Notes under the pieces: model-generated
What the model was told of the DNA's origin: nothing
The model's input: the letters and a program-made list of their open reading frames with translations, nothing else
The model's database searches: none
Position numbers and translations under genes: made by a program
Assembly (NCBI GenBank): GCA_964034945.1
Contig: OZ035962.1
Location: 25,603,030 to 25,667,029, forward strand
Length of the DNA stretch: 64,000 nucleotides
From: Chrysopilus asiliformis
Taxonomy: Eukaryota > Arthropoda > Insecta > Diptera > Rhagionidae
Direction of reading: 5' to 3'
Shown here: positions 45,990-55,399 of the stretch, one piece after another
How the letters are laid out: each line of letters opens with the position of its first letter
How positions within the stretch are numbered: position 1 is the first letter of the stretch

Positions 45990-47085
45990 ATTTGCGAGTG
46001 AAAAAAAAATTCAGGTTTGTTCCGGCATCAAGTGAAAACGGCTTAACCGATTTCGACCAAACTTTGCAGACAGGTAGAATTACTTGCAGATAAAAGGATA
46101 GGATACTTTTTATTGACCTCCTCCGGATGGGGATCCGGTTTTCACAATTACAGAAATTATCCCTTAGGAAAGATTTTCGCCGACAAATATCTGCCACTCC
46201 CTTTTCAGTAAACCCCCTCACCCGCCATATTCTATAATTCTGAAGCTATTTGGATCCAGTTCTCACCATTAGAAGGGTCAGCTCTCAGAAAAAAATTTCG
46301 TACACTAATATCTAGCCTCCTCCTTCTGTAAACCCCTCTCCTAATTCATTTTTTTAATCCATTTTTTTGTCTATACTTTAATTCACTATATATTAATTCA
46401 ATGAGCCGTCCCGGGGGCGTGCCGGGGGCGATTTTAATACCATTCTTGTAAATGTAAGAAAGGTAAAAAGTTTAGCAAAATAAAACTATCCAAATTTATA
46501 AAAAATCCATATTTGATAATTTGTCAGAATTTTTTTAATTGAAAATTACAAAAAGCATAAAACAATTTTAAAAAATATTAAAATATATTATAGAAACACT
46601 TAAAAACACAAGTTTGGTTTTCTGAAAAAAAAAATCTATAAATCTATAATTGATATGCAGAACAGATCACTTCCACATTAATATTCATAAGTCGAAATCT
46701 GATGAATTCCCACACAAATTCTACTAACCGCAAAAATCGCGGTCTTCCACAATTAAAGAAAAAATAAATTTAAAAAAAAAAACTTAAGAAAAAAGAAATG
46801 ATGATAATATTAAGTAATGTTCATCGAAATTTCCAAATTCGATCAAATTCTGACTCACAGTTTTCTCTGTTTCAATTTCATTTCACCACAAATCGTTAAG
46901 GTTTTTTCTTACCAAATTTTGGATAAAATAAAACTCATCCAACATTAGAAAAAATCAACCAAATATAAAATCAAATATTTTGTACCCAAGTCTAATAAAA
47001 ATGTCCGCCTACCAAAAAAAAACCAGAAAATTTTTATGTCCACCTCCCCATCGGCCCATAACTTATGATTTAGACGCATTAGACA
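45990..47085. other. Intergenic DNA, nothing recognised
   Basis: Contains 'aacggcttaaccgatttcga' (46036), the recurrent core phrase. Otherwise AT-rich without genes. Confidence 0.45.
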
Positions 47086-47420
47086 TTAGCCAGCCGCAGA
47101 AAAATATAATTCACCATACGAAAAGAAGGAAAATAAAAATTCAAAGTGGTGACTCAAAGAAATTGCGGCTTCTTCACCCAAGGCAGAGTTCATCAAACTA
47201 TCAACCCCCATAGAAATGAAAGTCCGAGAAGATCCTACCCTCTGGCAACCAAAAAGAAAAATCAGATAAAAATAAAAATAAATCTTGGGAAAAGGCATAA
47301 CATTAAGAAAAACCTCCTGTGGAAAACCTGAAAAACCTGCACACAAAAAAATGAGCAAATCTTAAACTTACCACTTAGGGCTGATAACAGGATAATCCAC
47401 AATAATTTACTCATTTCCAT
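47086..47420 (-). CDS. Putative secreted peptide gene, unknown
   Basis: The ATG at 47420 begins MEMSKLLWIILLSALS, a convincing signal peptide, ending at a strong donor AGTG|GTAAGT (exon 47372-47420). Acceptors TTTTTGTGTGCAG and TTTTTCAG follow within 45 bp, too close for a normal intron, yet both restore the same open frame (FPQEVFLN...). A second possible intron is GTTATG...TTGCCAG. The frame then stays open to 47086 (RVGSSRTFISMG, HHFEFLFSFFSYGEL). Exon structure is not settled. Confidence 0.3.
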
Positions 47421-48119
47421 TTTTTTTTTCCTCTCTGTTTTAAGTTTGAAAATTTATCTTAACCCGAACGACTGCTAATGGCTATCACTCCACAATTTAT
47501 CATTGAAGATGCGTAAAAAATTTATGATGAAAATTTGTTTCTGCCACAATATCCGTCAGTCAACGAAATAAGGGACAGTTTTATAGATTTATTTGAATTT
47601 TGTCCCAACTAACATCCATCAAAATAACAAATTTCGAAAAAATTAACACACAAATATAAAATCAACCAACCTAAAAATATAAATTTAAAAAAAAACGCTT
47701 TTCATATATCACCGAAAAAAAACTCTGGTCCGTATCAGAAGATTGTAATAAAATTCCGTGGAGAAAATAGAAAACCGTTGGTGTGAAAATGCGTGCGGTT
47801 CAAAAAAAAAAAATATGACTTTTTAGAACTTAACGCGACACTATTTTCGTTTCAGTGTCTCACGAATTTTATTGGATTTTCTTTTTCGGGACACTTTTCA
47901 CCCGCACCGCGTTCAACGTCCGCCCCGGGTTCAAGGGAAATTTCGTCCAGCGAAATTCTCAAAACGATCGGATTTATTTGAAAAAATCGATTTTAACTCA
48001 CGATCAGATAAACTGGAAAAAAAATCCAATGTAATAAAAATTATGAAGCAATCACACCGAACGATTACCAACGTCTTGATTTTCGTAGTTTTTCCCAACA
48101 AATCTCAACACTTTTGGTG
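47421..48119. other. Intergenic DNA
   Basis: Contains a GC-richer patch near 47880-47970 without an identifiable gene. Confidence 0.4.
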
Positions 48120-48666
48120 AATTGAACTGAATTTAAATTCTAGTAAGAAGCATCCGTTCGAGCGCACGAGCCCGCAAAGACTGATCCGTAGCACACCGGC
48201 GGAAAAGTATCTCGCCGTGAAAGATCTACAAAAGATACTTCAGATCCAGATTCGGATTCAAATTCAAATTGGCGCTATGGCCATTAGCCACTTGCCCATG
48301 GACGAACACATGAAATCATGCGTTACTGAAGCTTTTATGATCAACCCAGAGATGCGCACCGCAATCTCAAAAGACATAAGAATTGTCCACAAATCTCGAT
48401 TCATTCCTCTTCTTTTGTATATACGCGCACACCTCTACATATATTCAACGAAAAGAAGAATCAATGATCAGTCCACCTTTTGTCGTAATATCCACCTTCG
48501 CCGGCATCTTCAACGTTGGCGGTTGATCGTGTCGTGTCGGTCACAAAACTTCATTGACTACACGATCACAATGGGAAGAATGGAAATGGGCGCAAAATGC
48601 CTCTATTTCGAAAATGAAAAGCGATTTTTCTTTCTTCAAAGTAGATCGCTTTGTCAAGTAAATTAA
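48120..48666 (+). other. Unidentified open frame
   Basis: Open from 48120 with internal Met at about 48277 (MAISHLPMDEHMKSCVTEAF). The first part has a low-complexity QIQIRIQIQI stretch from a repeated 'attcaaattc' motif. No ATG near the frame's 5' end, no splice sites chosen, and no recognised domain. It could be an exon or chance. Confidence 0.2.
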
Positions 48667-48819
48667 ATCAGAAAAGATTTGAAAAAAAAAATTCTTTTTT
48701 ATCGATCGTTTGAGACGATCTTCAGCGATTGATTTTATTGTTATGAATATATTAAAAATGTTATGAAAAAAAAATCGGGATACTAAACTCAAATTGCTTT
48801 TGTTCATCCTTTTTTACAG

Positions 48820-49045
48820 ACTAGCCTGGATACCCGTCGTTGATGGGTAAAAGTTTTTTTTTCTAGAAAAAGAAAATTTGGCTGTTAAAAAAAGCGAGAT
48901 CTTTTCTCATCTTTCAGTTCGAAAAAAATCATCATCGGATAGATTCCAGATCCGTACTATGTGTGGAACCAATTTCTACAGAATTTTTTTTACTGTTTTT
49001 TAAATAAATAAACAAAATATGTATATCTCTCGTAAAAACAAAAAT
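48820..49045. repeat. Terminal fragment of Helitron-like family
   Basis: 'actagcctggatacccgtcg' and the following 'ttgatgggtaaaag' match the CTAG/hairpin end of 8885-9364. The rest of the element is absent. Confidence 0.45.
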
Positions 49046-49132
49046 AATTTATTTCAAAACTACATCTAATAAAATTTAAAGCTTTTCCCAGCGATTTTCA
49101 TAAATTTCCCACAGCAGAAGATCCTTTCCAGT

Positions 49133-49408
49133 TTATCGCCTGCAGTTGCAAACTGAACGAGAATCGCACCACCCTCCAGCGAATCCCCTAGCAATACAGT
49201 GGCCGGCACAGAGGGCGGTATTTCCGAAAATATCACAAGTAACACGTCGGGTTCGGCTAAGGACTGGATAGACGACTGCATATCCTGGCTGCTCCTGATT
49301 TTCCAGCTCAGTCTGATGATCGGTCAAATATTCTTCGTCTCCCCTCGGGAATGCTGAGATCACGGCGAAGACGGCGATCAACACAAAAGTACCCAAAATG
49401 AAACGCAT
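49133..49408 (-). CDS. Def: Insect defensin (copy 1)
   Basis: Intronless 91-codon preproprotein: signal peptide 1-19, acidic propeptide 20-51, RTRR processing site 52-55 and mature peptide 56-91. Six cysteines (58, 67, 71, 81, 87, 89) give C-x8-C-x3-C-x9-C-x5-C-x1-C, the CS-alpha-beta fold. CAGHCIARGF...GWC...VCNC matches fly defensins, secreted peptides active mainly on Gram-positive bacteria. The first loop (8 residues) is shorter than the roughly 12 usual in Drosophila. The protein is identical to the copy at 53230-53505; only one silent change is evident (Cys TGT for TGC). TATAAATA lies at 49513-49520 and a poly(A) signal near 49048-49053. Confidence 0.95.
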   Translation of the reverse strand: MRFILGTFVLIAVFAVISAFPRGDEEYLTDHQTELENQEQPGYAVVYPVLSRTRRVTCDIFGNTALCAGHCIARGFAGGWCDSRSVCNCRR

Positions 49409-49512
49409 TTTGATTGAAAATTAAGATTTTTTGAATTTGGTTTTAGTTAAGCTGGGAGAACTCTAGACGAGTGATTAAGATTGAATGATGATTGAACCTG
49501 GAAGCGATTTAC

Positions 49513-49560
49513 TATTTATACTCTCTTTAATTGCTGTAATTTTTCACAACTGATAAGAAA
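49513..49560 (-). promoter_or_regulatory. Defensin copy 1 core promoter with GATA motif
   Basis: TATAAATA (minus, 49513-49520) is about 105 bp upstream of the ATG. TGATAAG at 49551-49557 fits a GATA-factor site, often seen in insect immune promoters. A kappaB-like GGGAAGCACC (49606-49615) has one mismatch to GGGRNNYYYY. Confidence 0.4.
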
Positions 49561-50019
49561 TTTACTGCAATCGCAAGTTGGGGATGAACCTCGAGAACAA
49601 ATTTTGGGAAGCACCACGAAGAAGCTTTGCGTTGAAGGAAAATATTGAGGCTTATCAGAGTTTATTTGGGTTTAAAAATTGTTGGGAAATTCATTATGGG
49701 TACTTTTACTGCAGCTCTATAGAAAGTTCAAAATCTTAACCTTTCATATTACGCTTATGCTGATAAGATGGATTTAAAAAAATATATATAAGAAAAACTA
49801 CAATGGCCTGGGACTAATCGTCAATTTTATATATATATAAGCCAAATACTACTAACTGACTCATCATCGCCTAGCCTAAACTCCAGGAGCTAGAAACATG
49901 AAATTGGTTACGTTCCTCTCATGACGTAGACGTTCACTAAGGCGGGGTCTATAAAAATTCAAATCCTAAGAGGGTAAACGGGAGGTGGATAAGGGGTTGT
50001 TGTTCTAAAACATTGATTT

Positions 50020-50460
50020 TTGCCATTAAGCCTGCCCGTGAGGGGGCTGAGAAATGTCACGAGAGTTTTCGGGGTCGCTTATCACGAATCTTGTATTAGA
50101 ATTTCAAAATTCGAAACGGAATGTTCTGAAAGATTAACAGCTTATTTTTCAAAAGTTTTAAGTTATTTCTGTTTTTTTGAATCCACGAAAATTTGTGCAC
50201 AGAAACGTCCGGCAATGACAGATATATAAGCTAGTACTTCTTAATCTCTCTCTCTCCCAGACAAATTGAATACTTTTTTTCTATTTTCTCGAAAACGGCG
50301 CGCAGTATCGAAAAATCTATTAAGACGAAATGTGTTTAGAATATGATTTTATATAACCGTTCCATACATCAATATTCTATCGGACTTATTCTTCTCCCAT
50401 ACAAATGGATTTCTTTCATAAAAATTTTGTCTGAGTATTTGACGATTGGCACTTGACAAT
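50020..50460. repeat. Fragments of three dispersed families
   Basis: 50040-50130 belongs to the 'ggtcgcttatcacgaatctt' family. 'gataagctagt'-type sequence near 50215-50235 is a Helitron-like end. 50265-50460 is a minus-strand copy of the 'gcagtggtccgat' repeat. Confidence 0.5.
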
Positions 50461-50711
50461 TGCAACTCGAGATAAAAACGAAGAGTTCTTATTTTTTTAT
50501 AAGGAAAAGGCAAGAAAAAAAACTTGAAGAATTAATAATTAGCAAAAAAGGAACTAGAAAAAATATATGCAAAATTAAAGTAATTTGAGAAATTAAAAAA
50601 AAAATCATGTTTTTAAAATAGATAAAGTGAAGAGTTCTTGATTTTTTTTTAAGGAAAAGACAAGAAAACAAATATTTATCCACAAACATCTTGATTTTAT
50701 TCACATTTAAA

Positions 50712-51431
50712 CTAATTACAAAATTTTTGTCGAAGAAGAACTGTAGAAGTGATTATCAAACTCATAAAAAATGGTATTAATAAAAGAAGAAAATATTTAG
50801 ATTGATTTTCAGGAGGCGGTAGAAATCCGCATGTGTAGTCCGATTTGCCACAAAGTTTAGAACAGATGTTATCTAAAGGCGTCTCTATGGAGACATTAAC
50901 AAAATCCTTCAATTTGCAAGACACATTTCGCAATGCTTCTGATAATTCTTCGATGTGTAAATGATTCAAATGTGTACTCAAAATAAAACTTCCTTCCGAG
51001 TGTTTGTTTATTCCTGGATAATCCTTACATCCCCATATGATACTTAACTGTTTGCGATAAATTATTTTATATGACATTTCATCTTCTACAGTCATTGTGT
51101 AGTTTTCATGGTACAAACTTGTACCACTCGATTTGTTAAAATTTGAACAATATTCCATCCCTGCACAGTCTATTCTAACAGCCCAATTTGTAAACCGTCG
51201 GGAAATGACCACATCCTGGCATGCATAGAACTCGTTAGATTTTTGAGGTCCATGTAATTTAAAAATTGTTCGAATGTCTTCATCAACAGGTAGGAAATAC
51301 CTTATTGGGGCACTTAAATCAAATCTGTGAACTGTTGATACATTTGGACACGGCCCGTCATAGATTTTTGACAAAATATTTTTATAATTTGTTAAAATCA
51401 AGAGTAGAGTCAAAAAATTGAAGTACTTCAT
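50712..51431 (-). CDS. Lipocalin-like membrane protein (gene E)
   Basis: Intronless 239-codon frame, about one-third identical to genes A-D. Signal peptide 1-21 is followed by KIYDGPCPNVST, YFLPVDEDIRTIFK, IIWGCKDYPGINKHSEGSF, ALRNVSCKLKDFVNV and a transmembrane helix (about 213-233) before a short RQKFCN tail. It has more cysteines than A-D (extra pairs DCAGMEYC, ICSKLC and TCG). It is closest to gene F at 56598-57335. It lies between the two defensin genes. TATATAAAA occurs near 51532-51540, and AATAAA follows the stop by about 10-15 bp. Confidence 0.85.
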   Translation of the reverse strand: MKYFNFLTLLLILTNYKNILSKIYDGPCPNVSTVHRFDLSAPIRYFLPVDEDIRTIFKLHGPQKSNEFYACQDVVISRRFTNWAVRIDCAGMEYCSNFNKSSGTSLYHENYTMTVEDEMSYKIIYRKQLSIIWGCKDYPGINKHSEGSFILSTHLNHLHIEELSEALRNVSCKLKDFVNVSIETPLDNICSKLCGKSDYTCGFLPPPENQSKYFLLLLIPFFMSLIITSTVLLRQKFCN

Positions 51432-51824
51432 GTTTACACTGTAGACCTCTAAATACTAACCGTTAGAAATTTCTCTCAACCTTTCTTCCAATACTAAAAA
51501 TATTGATAAATTACTATGATTACGAAATATCATTTTATATAGAAAGCAGAGAATCATAAAACATTTATTAATGGCGGAATACAATACTCTATTTGTTGTA
51601 AATAATATCTATTATAAAAAAAATAGGTAAAAATGGGCTTAATTGTGGGTTGCCCACATGAAAAAAGAGTTTCAAAACAATATAATTCTAATGCGTATAC
51701 ACTTTAATATGTTTTTTTTACTATGATAAAACCATATCAATGAGAATGAAGGTTAAACCGAAATTTTTGGTTAATGGTCTGAAGTGAATAATCCTCCCTC
51801 TCCCGCGCGTAAAGATACACTCTA

Positions 51825-52115
51825 GAAACTTTGTCAGAGGGAGTGTAAATTCGCATCACTAATAGTGATTCACGTCTAAAAATGCGTAAAATTGCGATTT
51901 TGTTGAAAATTCAACATTTTTGAGTTGAAAATTCATCTTTTGCGTAATATTCAACACATTTTTTCCTTAAAATAGAACCAATGTTGAATTTTCAACAAAA
52001 AATGTTTAATTTTCCAAGAACCAATGTTGAATTTTCAACAAAAAATGTTTAGAATACTTTCTTCTTAAAAAATTTGTTGAATCTTCAACAAAAACGCGGT
52101 AAAATCTTCGATGTT
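51825..52115. repeat. Cluster of palindromic TTGAAAATTCAACA motifs
   Basis: At least six copies of TGTTGAATTTTCAACA-type palindromes in about 250 bp, two of them in a direct repeat of about 43 bp ('accaatgttgaattttcaac'). It starts TACACTCTAGAAA, like the TIR of the MITE at 37326, but no matching right end was found. Confidence 0.55.
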
Positions 52116-52214
52116 GAGATTACCTCGTCAATTTAACTCAATGGCGCCGATGGATAACTGGGCTTGATGTCCTGAAGTCAGGACGAGAAAGGAAGGTGTG
52201 GTCGGAAGGAATTT

Positions 52215-52520
52215 TGGTGCTTGGAAGAGTTATCATAGTCTATTTTGTCTTCATAATTTTTTCGATAAGTGTTACCGTTTCCGAGAAAATTGAAGAAAAC
52301 AGTTTCATTTGTATGGGAAAGGGGAAAGCCGATTTTACCCGTTCTAGAACCTAGCATTGCGTTTTGTAAAGAATATATTTTTGTATAATTTCAAGTCTCT
52401 AGCTTAATCTTTTCCGTCTGTCTCTACACCTGTGCACGTGAACACCAATTCACGGAGGGACAGACAGACGGACAGACAGACGGACAGACAGACAGACGCA
52501 GATACTTTTGGGCGTCTAAT
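52215..52520 (+). repeat. Dispersed repeat with GACA/GACG microsatellite
   Basis: Related to 18395-18750 ('gttttcgagaaaatt'-type phrase, 'aagtctctagcttaatcttt', microsatellite at about 52465-52500). Confidence 0.6.
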
Positions 52521-53032
52521 TTTAATATATTTTATCGAAAATCGATTATGGACTGTGTTCACAATCTTTTTTTTCTGCTTTTTCGAAAATTTTACAACTG
52601 CCGAGATTTGAGAAGTTACTAAACGTTTAATAAACTTTACTATTGATGTCACTAGTGTCACGATACATGAATTTCTAACATAAAATGAGAATTTTTACAT
52701 ATCTCTTCGAAGTGTATTTCATTATTAGTAGTAAAACATTTATATCAAACAAAAAAGTGAATTTAATCATGATTAATCAAACATGTATCTAAATAGCTTT
52801 TAATTACGACTAAACAAAAACTTTGAATCAAAAAAATGTGGACTATTAGACTCACATTAAATTTGAGTAGAGCTAAAATTTAAAACAATGTTTCTACTTT
52901 TAACTACAATCAAATTCAAACTAAATAGCTTTATTTTGTTTATAATTTTGATGGATTCCCAATTTCCCTAGATTTCACATAAATATGCCATGATGAACAC
53001 CAAAATAATGTTTGATTTATTTTCATTTGAAC
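52521..53032. other. AT-rich intergenic DNA
   Basis: No gene seen; it leads into the defensin copy 2 promoter. Confidence 0.45.
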
Positions 53033-53122
53033 GGTGATTTCCCATAGCGCCACCAAACTGTCTGCTTATCAAACAAATGGAAGTTGCACGCTTAGCAAAT
53101 TGAATTGAAAATTGTATAAAAG
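53033..53122 (+). promoter_or_regulatory. Defensin copy 2 promoter: kappaB-like, GATA and TATA
   Basis: GGTGATTTCCC at 53033-53043 (complement GGGAAATCACC, one mismatch from a Rel/Dorsal site), CTTATCA at 53065-53071 (GATA) and TATAAAAG at 53115-53122. The ATG is at 53230. This upstream region is unrelated to that of copy 1 beyond about 100 bp from the ATG. Confidence 0.45.
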
Positions 53123-53229
53123 ACCATACGAGTTCGAAGATTATCATCATTCAATCTTAGTCTCAACTCATCTAGAGTTCTCCAAGCTTAACTAAAATCA
53201 AATTCAAAAAATCTTAATTTTCAATCAAA

Positions 53230-53505
53230 ATGCGTTTCATTTTGGGTACTTTTGTGTTGATCGCCGTCTTCGCCGTGATCTCAGCATTCCCGAGGGGAGA
53301 CGAAGAATATTTGACCGATCATCAGACTGAGCTGGAAAATCAGGAGCAGCCAGGATATGCAGTCGTCTATCCAGTCCTTAGCCGAACCCGACGTGTTACT
53401 TGTGATATTTTCGGAAATACCGCCCTCTGTGCCGGCCACTGCATTGCTAGGGGATTCGCTGGAGGGTGGTGCGATTCTCGTTCAGTTTGCAACTGCAGGC
53501 GATAA
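53230..53505 (+). CDS. Def: Insect defensin (copy 2)
   Basis: The same 91-residue preproprotein as copy 1: signal 1-19, RTRR at 52-55, mature 36 residues with the six-Cys CS-alpha-beta spacing. It is inverted relative to copy 1 and 3.8 kb away, with homology covering about 90 bp of 5' leader and about 90 bp of 3' untranslated region (to AATAAA at 53585-53590). Near-zero divergence means recent inverted duplication or ongoing gene conversion. A +2 frame over the gene (53357-53572) is a shadow. Confidence 0.95.
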   Translation: MRFILGTFVLIAVFAVISAFPRGDEEYLTDHQTELENQEQPGYAVVYPVLSRTRRVTCDIFGNTALCAGHCIARGFAGGWCDSRSVCNCRR

Positions 53506-53688
53506 ACTGGAAAGGATATTCTGCTGTGGGAAATTTATGAAAATCGCTGGGAAAAGCTTTAAATTTTATTAGATGTAGTTTTGAAATAAATTATTTTTTG
53601 CCTTAAATATATATTTTTTTTATTTGATTCCAACACCGCTATCTTCTTGTCCCGGATTAACCCAAAAAATATATAGTCACCCTAGCTA

Positions 53689-53981
53689 CACTCAGAAAAA
53701 TGGAGGCTAACTCGACGATCTACATACGGCGTAATTGGCCTCGGGCAGGAAAATTTAGCCTATGCGAGGCGCGCGTTCGCCTGCATGAGAGAAAGTTCTC
53801 CTGTGGCCGGAGAACTTCTGAAATTAAGCCACCAGCAGGTGAAGTAGGGCATTGGGAGCTGCACGAGTTGACCTTAGATAGGCATTTCGAGGATGTAATG
53901 TCATGTAATGGAAACCTCTGTTAGCCAGCTAGCGGTCAGAGTTAACCTGACAAAAAGTTGACCTGGACATTTTTCTGAGTG
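53689..53981. mobile_element. 293-bp MITE, TA insertion, CACTCAGAAAAATG ends
   Basis: Perfect 14-bp TIRs CACTCAGAAAAATG are flanked by TA (53687-53688 and 53982-53983). No coding capacity. The same family is seen as fragments at 12428, 21572 and 27344, upstream of genes A-C. Confidence 0.85.
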
Positions 53982-53983
53982 TA

Positions 53984-54080
53984 TAGGCCTCTGTATGGAG
54001 ACATTAACAAAATCCTTCAATTTGCAAGACACATTTTGCAATGCTTTTAATAATTCCTTAAAATCTAAATGTCTCATATA
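53984..54080 (-). pseudogene. Fragment of a gene E-like membrane protein
   Basis: About 97 bp encode HLDFKELLKALQNVSCKLKDFVNVSI, very close to gene E (HLHIEELSEALRNVSCKLKDFVNVSI). The MITE at 53689-53981 abuts its 3' side, and the upstream coding region is missing. Confidence 0.8.
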
Positions 54081-54545
54081 CAAAACATACAAAAAAAAAT
54101 AATTTATAAAATTTCCTGCGACGCGTAATTCTGAAATTAACAACAAACCTATCGATTTCTATTTTTATTAGAAAATTTTGATATTTCTAGAACAACGTGA
54201 CCTCCTCAAGGAAGTGAACAGAAATTCTCGTAAAGGTACGACAATCAAAATTATCGATCAAACAAATTATTTTTAGGCACACTTAAAGCAGGTCAGTTTA
54301 TAATTATAATATTGTTTAGATTCCAACTTTTTTACCACATCATTTCCAAGCACATGCAAAAAATTATCTAAAATGAAAGTAATTTAAAAATTAATTCGAA
54401 TAATTTGAAATTTATAATTCCTCAAATGGTAAATTACACTTGAAATGTACATAACAAAATCTTAAATATCTGTAGATACTTTCGCGATAACTCAAAATCT
54501 TAACAAATTCTATAACTCCGCTTCGAATTTAGTCCTCCACGATTT
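54081..54545. other. AT-rich intergenic DNA
   Basis: No gene seen between the pseudogene fragment and the heat-shock gene. Confidence 0.45.
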
Positions 54546-55037
54546 TTACTTTCTATCCTTTTTGTCTGGATTATCCTTAATCGCCGCCTTAGACGGTCCA
54601 GTATGCTCGATCTCTACTATCCTCTCTTCACTCTGGATTGTCTTCGAAGGCGGTGGCGCTTTCACCGTAAGAATCCCATCCGACGAAAGGGAGGAGGTAA
54701 CTTTCTTCGAGTCGTAGCCTTTGGGCAACGTGTACTTCCGGACGAAATGCCTTGAAATACTTCCGCGGCCTGGCTCCTTTTCCTTGTGCAATCCCTCGAT
54801 TATGACGGTGTCTTCAAACGTTTTCACTGTAATTTCCTTCGGATTGTAGTGTTGGACATCCATGACCACTTGGAAGCCATCTTTGCTCACCGTCAGCTGT
54901 TCCTTGCGTTTTGTCGTGACGCGGCAACGGTAGCACCACCATGGGCACCAGGCCCAATGATGATGATGTGGAAAGAAATGCGAATGGAAATAGTCTAATT
55001 CATCCGCAAATTCGCAAAAATACGGCAATAGCGACAT
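54546..55037 (-). CDS. Small heat-shock protein (Hsp20/alpha-crystallin)
   Basis: Intronless 163-codon frame. The alpha-crystallin domain spans about residues 47-130: QLTVSKDGFQVVMDVQHYNP, VIIEGLHKEKE, RHFVRKYTLPKGY (R100 corresponds to the conserved Arg of the family) and SSDGILTVKAPPP. The C-terminal ERIVEIEHTGPS matches the tail of Drosophila Hsp23/Hsp27. Such proteins are ATP-independent chaperones forming oligomers that hold unfolding clients in the cytosol or nucleus. The N-terminal arm is unusual: HSHFFPHHHHWAWCPWWCYRC at 18-38 is packed with His, Trp and Cys. I found no convincing heat-shock element (nGAAnnTTCn array) in the 250 bp upstream. Confidence 0.93.
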   Translation of the reverse strand: MSLLPYFCEFADELDYFHSHFFPHHHHWAWCPWWCYRCRVTTKRKEQLTVSKDGFQVVMDVQHYNPKEITVKTFEDTVIIEGLHKEKEPGRGSISRHFVRKYTLPKGYDSKKVTSSLSSDGILTVKAPPPSKTIQSEERIVEIEHTGPSKAAIKDNPDKKDRK

Positions 55038-55399
55038 TTTTGCAGGAAATTTTTCGTTTTTCTAATTGTCTTTTTTTCACTTTTCTATTGATGAAAATTG
55101 ATCAAGAAAAACTGAAATTTTTCTGGTGTGTAAACCAGCCAGCTCCAGTGAAATCGAAACCTCGCGATATGCACGGAACTAGAATTCGTACTGGACTGTT
55201 CATTTATTCGCCCCAGCGTATGCTAAGAATGCGTTGCTATGCAAATTGTTTTGTGTAATTTTACCAGTGGCGTACAGAAATATGCATAAACATTTGAATT
55301 CATTTTCGCCTGGGTCATTGGACTTCAATCATTGCGCCGCATTTTATTCAAGAAAATTTCGCCTGAGGCACACATTCATGAATTGATTTTCACCAAAAT
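55038..55399. other. Upstream region of the heat-shock gene
   Basis: Contains a GGAACTAGAATTC patch but no canonical heat-shock element. 'atttcgcctgaggcacacat' near 55356 is a short piece of the CCCGGAAT repeat family. Confidence 0.4.

Noticed and set aside
49066..49281. 71-codon frame overlapping the defensin genes (also 53357-53572)
   Set aside because: It is an alternative frame of the defensin coding sequence and 3' end; the six-Cys frame is clearly the gene.
55038..55260. Heat-shock element upstream of the small heat-shock gene
   Set aside because: GAA/TTC pieces are present, but not in the alternating 5-bp spacing of a true element.
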